Below, piece after piece: positions 55,776-64,000 of a DNA stretch of 64,000 nucleotides. The position numbers were made by a program, and so were the translations under genes. Positions within the stretch are counted from its first letter, which is position 1; every line of letters starts with the position of its first letter. A model generated the notes under the pieces. The model was not told the DNA's origin and searched no databases. It saw nothing but the letters and a program-made list of their open reading frames with translations. The DNA is from Symbiodinium natans (Eukaryota > Sar > Dinophyceae > Suessiales > Symbiodiniaceae): NCBI GenBank assembly GCA_905221605.1, contig CAJNDS010001125.1, positions 124,001 through 188,000 of the forward strand, in the 5' to 3' direction.

Positions 55776-57235
55776 GCTGTTGGACTGGGCTCAAGAAGCC
55801 TGGCAGTGTTAGGGCGCCTTTCGCGCCGCCCCAACCCCCCCACACCCGCCCCCTCGCCCCGCCCCGCGTGACCTTTTCTCAATCCCTGAAATATCGGGCA
55901 AAAGGTCCCCCCAAGTCCCTTTGGCCCAAGACAATAAAATTGCAAACAAAAACTCCCGCAAGTTCCAGAGAGCTTGTAGCTTTCGCGACTACAACCGCAT
56001 CTGCTGTTCACCGCATGACATGAAGCCGGTGCTGAGGCGTTTGCGTTGGAATCCTTGCGATCAAGCAGTGATGAAATTCTCCTCAGAACGTCTGCAGAGC
56101 GCATGCCCCTTCAAGTTACTTTGGCTGCTCAGGCTGCTAAGGTTCGGGCCAGTAGTCGTACTGGCCCCCGGTTGGTCGGGTGTCTAACGGCTGCACGAAC
56201 CTTAGACGACTTGCATATTAGCTGCGAAGGGCACGGCCACAGACTGCGAAGGAGCGTGTTCATCGACAATGTACATCTGATACTTTTTGCAGGAAAAGCC
56301 AACCAAGGCAATCTGGACGCTCCAACTGCAACCCCAAAACATCCCAGACTTTTTTCCGAATCTACGATGATCTACAGTTTGGGGCCGGCACCAAAGAGGG
56401 GGCCTCCAGTCGGGATGCTGAATGTCCGCTTCACTCGCTTCCCAAAGGCCATGTGTCCGAGCCACTCGCACACCAGCCTCGGAAAGCGCGTCGCACACGT
56501 GGTCTTATTCTGGCATGCTGCTTGCGCAGTATGTGTTTATCGGGCTGCCTTGTCCCTTGGTCACTGAATGGCTTCTCTGAGCTTGTACTTAGCTGAACAT
56601 TTTCTCGTCTGGCCTGGGGCGAATCTAGAAGCCGAGTGGAGTTTCCCAGCCAAACCTCGAGAACTCGAGGCCACGAGTCCAGCATGGGGCATCCAACCTT
56701 ACTACCCTCAAGACCTCTCGGAGGCCTGACATTTTGCCACATGACAAATCACATCTCAGCCCCGGAGCATTTCTGGCATTTCGCGGGGCCCTATCACTGT
56801 CCCAACCGTGTCGCTAACGCAACATCATCATGGGGTCGAGATGACTGCAACATCTCGCACAGGAATGTTTCTATCGCTTGCGCCACTGCGCTGTGAACCA
56901 GGTCGCTGAAGGTCTTCAGCCAGGTAGGAACGAGAAAGGCTTGGAATGCCTTGCCTTTCTCGCTGCCCAGCTTCAGCGCAGAGGGTGGACGAGACCGAAC
57001 GACCAGCCCGAACTAGTGGGCTGTGGGCAGTGCCACATAGCTCCACCCACCGAAAGATCGATCTGAGGACGGCCTTCGCAAAGCGTAGTCTCCACCAAGG
57101 CCTTCCAGTATCATCCCGCTTGCGTTCTGGCAACTCCGGCAAGCTCTAGCCGACTCGCACCTGGATGCTGTGGCCCATCTCTTGCCAGTCTACAATGAGT
57201 CTACAAAGGCTTGTGACGTTCGTGGTTGCTAGTTG
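55776..57235. other. Competing weak frames on both strands
   Basis: A 174-codon plus frame (56046-56567) and a minus frame (56828-57142, WRLRFAKAVLRSIFRWVELC) each look partly coding, as does a plus frame at 56890-57066. I cannot choose between them. The minus frame would continue the direction of the next gene. Confidence 0.25.
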
Positions 57236-58557
57236 CTACGGAGGCAGCAAGAACTCCACAACGAGAGCCAGATGGTCGGACACCTCCAGTCCATCTCGGC
57301 CACGCGTGTCAATGATTGCGGAGGCTACACAGCAGTCTTGTAACTCGTAGGTCACAAACATGTGGTCTGGGGAGGACCGTAGCTCGTTCTCTGGCCCAAG
57401 CCGAAGAGTTCCCGGCCTCTCCGCATCAAACGATGGCTGTGGCAACTCGCAGGCAAAACCTGCAGACTGCATAGCCAACTGCAAAGCCTGGAACTCTGCG
57501 GAGCTGTCCAGCTGCTGCCCAAACTCCTGGCTGCAGACATTGAAGTCTCCCACCACCATTGCGTAGGGCCTGCTTGTTGCCGCGCTTTTTGCCAGCCTTA
57601 GATTCAGATGAGCGGAGAATCTCACTATGCACGGTTCAGTGCAGACAGCTCGGAGTCAAAACTCAGAAAGAAAACGTTCTTGTGAGCACATTAGTCTTCC
57701 TCTCCAGGTGTGATTTTCGGCTGGGTAGCACGTCCTCTGCTCTCTTGGCCAACTCTTTCCACTGCTGCTCGCGGATGCGCTGCCAGCGTGGGTGGTGTGA
57801 ATGCTCCAGGTGAGTATTGAAGATGATCAGCTCACGGGCCTGACATCTGGCAGGGTACTCGTAAGACTCCACCGAAGCATCACGCAAGGCAGCAATGCAA
57901 AGCGGCTTGAGGCAGTCAGCGGCAGTCAGAAAAAAAACAACGAATGCACAGCTTCCTTATGAGTTGATACCTATACGTTTACCCAGGACAGCAATGCAAA
58001 GGCAAGAGTAGATGCTGCACCTGGTTGCTGTCTGACAGACCCAGGTCGATCACCACTTCCAGCCAGCCTTTCGCCGTGACAGAGCGACGAGTGGCAAACG
58101 CCTCATGGTGCTCCCGCACGATGGGATATTTTGAATAGACGACCAGGCCGGAGCTTTGACCAAGCAACGGTTGCGTGGCCGTGGGGCAAGTCTGATGTCG
58201 GAAGCCGAGTTCCAGGAGCAGCTCTCGAGCCGCTTCCGCCTCGCTCTTGACACACCAGGGTCCCAGGCCGAAAACGAACATCTCCTGCACGATCACGATA
58301 TCCACACGGAGTCGTTCCAACTCCTCGAAAAACGCCATCAGCCTCGCATGCCTTCCTGGACCTCCTGCAAAGAAGGAGTTCCAGATGTTCTGAGACATCA
58401 CTCTAATGCGCTTGGGACCATCTGTGGCAGCACAGGTGTTGCGCACTGACTCACAGAAGCAGGGCTTTCGCGGTTGTTGGGCCGGGCGATTCAACAGGCG
58501 GAACACGCCCGAGGTCGCCACCATGCCAGCTGCAGAGGCACATATTCGGGATGCCAT
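57236..58557 (-). CDS. Endonuclease/exonuclease/phosphatase-fold hydrolase (sphingomyelinase-like)
   Basis: Three exons: 58557-58021, 57905-57676, 57596-57236. All core motifs of the fold appear in order: MSQNIWN (metal-site Asn), VIVQEMF (catalytic Glu), after splicing LIIFNTHLEHS (catalytic His), VVGDFNV (Asp/Asn), and near the C-terminus VSDHLALVVEF (Asp-His pair). Introns 57906-58020 (CAG|GTGCAG...CTCAAG|) and 57597-57675 preserve phase. ATG 58557 leads into a ~50-residue Cys/Arg-rich N-terminus, possibly a targeting peptide. The THLEH and QE motifs and length (~375 residues) fit neutral sphingomyelinase-type or general EEP hydrolases; substrate unknown. It sits downstream of the zinc-ribbon gene on the same strand. 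Confidence 0.75.
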
Positions 58558-58734
58558 GGGAGACAGCTCTATGACTCTATGCTCAATTGCTTCTTATCAA
58601 AGAACGTGGCTGGCCCCAGACTCAGCCTGCGCACGCGGCTACGGTAGCACTCACTACGGAAACAGAGCAGGCATGTGCAGGCATGTTGCATTCGCACGGG
58701 GCTTCTGTCGAGTCTCTGGGCACGCAATGTCGAG

Positions 58735-61033
58735 TTACAGGAAAAGATGCGCGCCGAGCTGAAAAGAGCTCAGCAACCAGACATTGGCTGCCGAGCGGCG
58801 CAGCATGACAGGCTCCGTGACTGCAAGCGGCATCTTCAGCTGGTCACGCAGCTTAGCCGCCAGGTCAGGGTGCAGAGCGTCAAAGCGGATAAGGAACTGG
58901 GTCTGGAAGCGGGCAGGCTCGATGTGGCTGGACTTGGCGCCAGCAGGCTTCCACAGCCTGCCGCGGCATTTCCGGAAGAACGTGTGCAGGGGGTACTCGG
59001 GGTTCTGTCCTTTCAGCACCGACAAGCCACGCTCACACCACTCTTGCCAAGTGCGGCAGACCATGAACGCGTACTCCTCCACTTTGTCGACGTCACAGCA
59101 CAGGGCTGGCCGTGGCTGGGGCGGGAAGAAGAAGTCGGCGTGCTGGGCGCTCCAGAGCTGCCAAGCCTCCGCACGGAGAGGTAAGAACTCAGAGCGGGGG
59201 AGCCGGAACAAGCGGTCCGCTAGGGCGAGGAGCTCGGGGATGTTCGCGCCATGGTAAACTTCCCAGTTCGAGCGGGACAGCCGTTTGTTGCGCTCGCGGA
59301 CTTCGGTCCAGATGTCTGGATTGTAGAGAAGGGAGCCTGGATAGGTCTGGTAAGCGATGCTGTGGAATCCGGATTCGAATTCCCAAGCATGGGCCTCGTG
59401 TGTGAACAGGAACACCTTCAGGGTCTGCCAGCTGGACGCCGCCTCCACGGTGCAGCGCTTGTACCTGCGCAGTGCGGACTCCAAGCAAGCAAGCGCTCGG
59501 GGGCTGTTCTCTCGGAGGTGCAGCGAGGACTTCCCGACCTTCATCATATAGGGTTCCGTCTCGTTCGGTCGCGTGGCTGCGATGAAGTGGATCACTCCAG
59601 CGTTCTCTGAGTTGCCACAACAGCTCTTCAGCCGAGGCAACAGCTGAATTGCCAAGTGGCTTGCACGTGGAATCCCGAATGCGCTGGTGTAGACCCGCTT
59701 CAGCGCTTCCCACGTCATGGCAGGGTTCTTCAGTACATCCAGGTACTCGGCTCTGCACGTGCCCGCGCAGAGCGCACGCAGTGAACGTGGGGGGTTTCGG
59801 GTTTTGAGGAGGGGGCCCCGGACGCGGTCTCACCGGAACCAGGGCTTTGGGAGGGTGAGACCGCGTCCTGGACGCAATCCCAACCGGAAGAAGTAAGACA
59901 AATACAAATTGACCGGCCAAAAACAAAAAAAATGTATAAAACGAAAGCACTTCCGAGAAGCTCCCAGCTCGTCGAGACTGATGTTGAGCTGTGCCAAGGA
60001 ACGGAACACGGCCTCGTGTACCTCCAGGTCCTTGGGTACCATAGCGAGCCGCTCCTTGAGGGGTACTGCCAGCGAGACCAAGGTCCTGGAGCTGTGGCCC
60101 TGCTGCCAGCCCGCGAACTGAGCTTCCTGTTCCTCCGTCAGGAAGAAGGCCGCTTTGGAGAAGGGGAGCTTGGGGTAGGCTGTGCCCATCTCGATGTACA
60201 GTGCGTCCTTTAGTAGCCCGCCCAGACGCCCATCTGCGAGCTCGACGCCCTCCCACGAAGACGGCGGCGGCGGCGGGTTCGGCATCTCCTCCACGTTGAT
60301 GACCGCCGGAGCCGGCTCCATCTCTGTCCCGAGGGCTCCTGCTTCCAGCCTGCGCCGCTTGCCCGGTGTCGGAGTTGCTGAGCTCATGGCCTCAGGCCTT
60401 GGCTGCTGAGGCTGCTGCAGGAGCCGTGAGAGCATCTCACGAGTGCTCTCTCCCTCTTGCCTGCACTGTGGTCTGGAAGGCCGACGCCAGCTCCTGCACT
60501 GTGGTCTGGAAGCTCTGGGACAGCTGCTTCATGAAGGTCATGGTGAAGACTCGGTTCTTGTCCATCTCCCTCTCCATGAAGCGCATACAGACTTGCAGGG
60601 AGCCCGCCACTGGCTCCAAGGCCGCCAAGGATTCATCCAGGGGCTCCTCCGGAGGGTCGTCCTCGACCTTCACCAGGGAGTCCTCACATGCTGTCTGAGA
60701 CGGCAGCGCCGGCTGCACTAGCTCGCCGGCCAGGCACCACAGGAACTTCTCCAGTGTTGTCTTGCACATCGAGCAGGTGCCACTGCAGTGCTTGGTGTAT
60801 ACCCTTTTGCACTTCGAGCCAGAGTACCCGCTGCAATGCCAGAGGGCCCAGCAGCCAGACTCGCCTGGTCCCGGCTGTCGCACTGGCTGCAGGCTTCGCT
60901 CCCGATGGCAGTAGCCACACTTCCCTGGCAGCTCTGGCGCGTCCACGTCCTTGAACAACCCATATCCACAGGCATTGCAGAAGACAACGAGTGCATCTAC
61001 CATCTGGGACCCGCTGCTCACTGAGGCCGACAT
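58735..61033 (-). CDS. Zinc-ribbon protein, multi-exon, possibly one long gene
   Basis: Exon A (61033-about 60451): MSASVSSGSQMVDALVVFCN starts a Cys-rich region (CNAC...CGYC...WHC...KC...HC...CSMC) then an acidic linker and FMKQLSQSFQTTVQELASAF. The frame closes just after a CAG|GCAAGA donor. Exon B (about 60414-59951): PRPEAMSSATPTPGKRRRLE, a Pro-rich stretch, then VHEAVFRSLAQLNISLDELG. Exon C (59752-58735): AEYLDVLKNPAMTWEALKRV... to a stop, with WQTLKVFLFTHEAHAWEFES. The intron 59753-59950 (GT-AG) joins B and C in phase. The A-B join needs a short GC-AG intron and is less sure; B also has its own ATGs (60435, 60387). The Cys pattern loosely recalls transposase zinc ribbons of the ISXO2 type. 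Function unknown. Confidence 0.6.
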
Positions 61034-61238
61034 GCTCGCTACCCTACGCTCCGGACAACCCCTCATCTGCCCTCTTGGACAAGTGCCATGGTCAGGTGTT
61101 GTTGTTGTGGGTGCTCGCTACCCTACACTCAGGAAAACCCCAGACTCATGTCAGCTATCTCAACTGTTCATGTGCTTGCCTCTGCCTTCCAACTTGCTGG
61201 ATGTGAAGCACAAGAGGACATGGTCTATGGTGGCAATC

Positions 61239-61505
61239 TCACAGTCTAATGAAGTGAGTGGTTGCTAATAAGAAGCCTGGGGTCGGCACCGAGCCGTTCT
61301 TCACCACGAACACATTGGTGCCTTCTTCCGTCTGGGCTTCAAAGACCGTGCGCACGACAACAGCGTCCTTGAATTGCATGGTAGCTGGTCCCACTAGTCC
61401 CATTTTTGCACGACGAAAGCTGGGCGCTGAGGAGCGTGCGTTTGGCTGCAGGGCCGAGAGGTGCAAGGCCCAGCTGCCCTCGCAGTGCACTTCGATGGTG
61501 GTGTC
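61239..61505 (-). CDS. Putative terminal exon, unknown product
   Basis: After CCCTGCAG the minus frame reads TTIEVHCEGSWALHLSALQP, then RRAKMGLVGPATMQFKDAVV and FEAQTEEGTNVFVVKNGS to a stop at 61239. Strand-turn-strand composition suggests a beta-rich domain. Upstream exons not resolved. It is the next gene upstream of the zinc-ribbon gene. Confidence 0.4.
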   Translation of the reverse strand, partial: DTTIEVHCEGSWALHLSALQPNARSSAPSFRRAKMGLVGPATMQFKDAVVVRTVFEAQTEEGTNVFVVKNGSVPTPGFLLATTHFIRL

Positions 61506-61908
61506 TGCAGGGTAGATTCCTCAAGAAAGTTGCACAGGGGCGGCTCACTGATGCTGCACGCAAGAGGTGTCAAGCTCTTGAGAGACTCATGCACAGAATA
61601 GCCCATTCAACCGGCTCATCGGAAGATTTGTTTTGAGAGTGTTCTTGCAGCGTTCTTGCAAAAAGGTCCACGGTCCGGGGAGGGGCGGGGGCCCCCCCGT
61701 CCAGGGCACACTGTTTCAGGGGCCCTAGCCCCCGGCTCCCGTGATCCCTCGGGGGGTCCCTCGGGCATCCTTTGCTACATAACGTCTGTCACTCTGTGCT
61801 CCGGAGTGAATCGTGCCAGAGGCGGGCCCCTTTTCCATTCTCCACCCGTGAACCAAAACGACGCTAGAGCTCCTTTCGTGATGAAAACCCGGCGATGAAC
61901 AGAAAGAG

Positions 61909-62056
61909 ATGGAGAAAGAGAGAGAGAGAGAGAGAGAGAGACAGATGGAGATGGAGATGGAGATGGAGATAGAGATAGAGACAGAGACAGAGACCGAGAT
62001 AGAGACAGAGACAGAGATAGAGATAGAGACAGAGACAGAGATAGAGAAGGGGATAG
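61909..62056. repeat. GA-rich microsatellite
   Basis: GAGAGA, GGAGAT and GATAGA units for about 150 bp. Alternating Glu/Arg/Met or Ser/Leu frames here are spurious. Confidence 0.95.
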
Positions 62057-62523
62057 AGAGTGAAGCGGCAGCAGCCTGTTGCACGCTCCAGTCTGCCTCG
62101 GAGGCGAAGGTAGGCAACCTCGCACCGTTGTTACAGCTGTTTGAGTCGGCACCAAGCGCAATGCCACATGGTAGCTGCGCAAGAGCAGGTTTGAAACTGC
62201 TAGAGCATTTTCGCAGCAGCAGGACAACTGCAGGTCGCTTGACAAGCAACAGACTAGCAGAACCATTGGAAAAGCAACGAGCTCCAATGCTATGTACAGG
62301 CTTTTTGCACGTGTGATTGTTGCCCTTTACGCCATTTTGATGGAAGAGGGGCGTGCTGGGAGATACACACTGCATCTGCCTACTGCCACAAACCTGGCTG
62401 CCCTACTCTGCAGCAACTTTGCAGCTGCTTTGCACTCTGCACTCACATGCTGGCGCATGCCTTCCAGTGCTGTCCAAGCCGGCTGTAAAGCACCAGGCGC
62501 AGCACCAGGCAGGGAGCTACTCT

Positions 62524-62612
62524 CTATGTGACATTTGCTCCATTGGTTCCGTACTTTGAAGCAAAGGCGGAGGACATCTCCGCCCTCAGGACCGTAAGGA
62601 AGTCTCCTGCAG
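62524..62612 (-). CDS. Putative terminal exon, unknown product
   Basis: After CATCTGCAG the minus frame reads DFLTVLRAEMSSAFASKYGT and ends NGANVT, stop. A small upstream exon (SNKAFAETLQ near 62735) with a CAG|GCACGT donor is possible, though the phases I tried did not match. Confidence 0.3.
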
Positions 62613-63261
62613 ATGCGCAGGAGATCGCACATGAAACAGGTGCTGTCCCTTGAGCGGCTTGCTGCCAGTGACTGCCAGTGTCCACGGGCCCCTGGGCATC
62701 CCTTTGGCATACACGTGCCTGCAAGGTCTCGGCGAAGGCCTTGTTGCTGGCTGCAGACCCACTGGTGGGGCAGACCTCCTGAAACAGAGGGGTGGATTAG
62801 ATACGACAGCCTTGAAGGAAACTTTGAAACTACTTCCCCCAAACCGTGTGACGACAAAAAAAGGGATTCCGAAATTCAGAGCAAGGAGGATTAGTAATCA
62901 GGTTGCTGCAGGCGTGCAGCATGCGCGGCCAGTTCCACGGCTTGTTGCGCGTGGATGACAGCGGGATGCGGTGGATCACGGTTTGCATGGTAGAACCAAA
63001 CGTTTACGGTGGCCTCCGACGCCTCCTGTGACGTTCTGCGTGTTCCGTGGTCCGAATCGCACACTGCTTAAGGCTTGCCCTTCGGAATCGTGGCAGGGAC
63101 TCGCTTTCCTGGCACTCGCGCTCTTGGATGGCTTTCCTTTGAGGAGCCGGTTTTCACGGTCAAGCCTTTCTCTCCCTCACTTTCTATGCTGGCCGCATGG
63201 AGACTTATTAAAGGAAGCTCCCGTTCAGAGATTGACTCTGCAGCACTTACCCAGCACACAC

Positions 63262-63690
63262 CTTGTCAATGTCAGCAAGAGACTCGTCATAGAATCCGAG
63301 CAAATAGTTCACCTCCTCAAGTGACTCCGCAGGAGTAATGAAAGGGTTTGGGGGGTTTGGGGGGTGATATATATGTAGGCTCCCTGATTTTCGGAAACAC
63401 CCCCATGTAGGAGCAGACAGATAAAGCGCAAGGCAGCACTTCTTTGCTTCAACGAGGTCACCTGCCAGAAGAAGCTCAGAGCCGTCTCTCAAGAGCTGCC
63501 GCGCGTTGTCATCCTCGGGCTGGGGAGGTCATGGTGATGTCTGCAGCGAGTATGCACACAGGTAGCAGAAGTACATTTTCAGATCACGTTACAGACATGC
63601 ATGGTGCGGAGCACTCGGCCTGGTCCCTTGAGGACTGCAAGGACTTAACCATTCTGGAGAGCTCCTCACCATGTCCCATGCTGCCATGAC
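63262..63690 (-). CDS. Unknown protein, internal exons
   Basis: The first segment (from about 63690 to 63593) reads GHGEELSRMVKSLQSSRDQA and ends at TCT|GTAACG. The second starts at 63519 after CTCCCCAG (PEDDNARQLLRDGSELLLAG, DLVEAKK). The intron 63520-63592 preserves phase. A third segment (about 63306-63262) reads SLEEVNYLLGFYDESLADID and ends at AAG|GTGTGT. Between the second and third is a G/C-run element; the frame is open through it, so I cannot fix the splice sites. Both termini appear to lie in exons not identified here. Confidence 0.45.
63345..63412. mobile_element. G/C-run hairpin element inside a gene
   Basis: TTTGGGGGGTTTGGGGGG on the left, then GGCTCCCTGATTTTCGG and AAACACCCCCATGTAGG on the right. 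The right part matches the element at 13738-13832 (TTTCGGAAACCCCCACATG). It lies between two exon-like segments of a minus gene, flanked by CTCCT (complement AGGAG) on both sides. Confidence 0.45.
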
Positions 63691-64000
63691 GCAAGTGCAA
63701 CGGTGTGCAACAATGCGCAACAGTGCCCCATGAAGTCTTCGGAACTAGGTCCGCTAGGGCTCCTCGAGGGGAGCCCCCTGTGCGCGTCTCGCGCACGGAA
63801 GTCGTCACGGTCCGATACCTCGGGTAGTTTGGAGACCAGAGCTCGGGGGCAACTTTGGGGCTTCGTCTGTCACATTCTGTCACACTTGGTCTTGCTATCT
63901 GAAGTGTGGACCCTGCGTGCCAAGCAGATCAGTGGTGCTCTTTTTGCTGGCTGCATGGTCTCCTGCGCTTCTTTGCAAAGCGCGTCAGGTCTTCTGCAGG

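Noticed and set aside
59189-60256. 355-codon minus frame
   Set aside because: Out of frame with both well-supported exons it covers (59951-60414 and 58735-59752). Its composition is that of a shadow frame.
7566-62056. CRISPR array
   Set aside because: No set of identical repeats with unique, equal-length spacers exists. All direct repeats seen are tandem satellites.

Overview
This window looks like nuclear DNA of a dinoflagellate, most likely from the Symbiodiniaceae or a close relative. The evidence is nine interstitial arrays of the plant/alveolate telomere unit TTTAGGG (or CCCTAAA), low gene density, genes split into short exons, abundant micro- and minisatellites, and introns with GC and GA donors as well as GT. 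The GA donors are not only a composition argument. In the EF-hand gene at 44.7-46.6 kb, two calcium-binding loops read correctly only if introns of the form AG|GA...AG| are removed. No spliced-leader, rRNA or convincing tRNA gene was seen. All gene models come from reading frames, splice-site logic and motif recognition by eye; no search was run.

Layout. 0-5.9 kb: two telomere-like arrays and no convincing gene. 5.93-7.93 kb: a 2-kb non-autonomous transposon-like element with ~90-bp terminal inverted repeats and a 10-bp target duplication, filled with satellites. 8.2-11.1 kb: two pieces of a bestrophin-like channel gene (minus). 12.5-13.5 kb: an intact coiled-coil protein (minus). 15.6-17.9 kb: weak plus-strand exons. 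18.1-20.4 kb: a 2.2-kb block of four consecutive minisatellites. 20.7-24.3 kb: a plus-strand cluster with an intact ASCH-domain protein, a frame-broken dual-specificity phosphatase, a ubiquitin-fold-like protein and SAP-like exons. It is interspersed with four copies of a small hairpin element and two long fold-back palindromes made of coding sequence.

From about 24.8 kb to the right end, most supported exons lie on the minus strand, as expected for unidirectional dinoflagellate gene arrays. They include a possible TPR protein (34 kb), a membrane protein (36 kb), small proteins of unknown function (32, 38, 39, 43, 50 and 52 kb), a three-EF-hand calcium sensor (44.7-46.6 kb), an endonuclease/exonuclease/phosphatase-fold hydrolase (57.2-58.6 kb) and a zinc-ribbon protein (58.7-61.0 kb). 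Telomere-like arrays repeatedly sit in the spacers between these genes. In the clearest case the array begins about 20 bp after a stop codon.

The strongest candidates for undescribed biology are mobile-DNA structures: the 2-kb element, a family of 75-160-bp G/C-run hairpin elements (one member is a GA-AG intron, so they are introner candidates), the GGACGCTGTCTTGCGAAA hairpin repeat, and the twin fold-backs in the plus-strand cluster.
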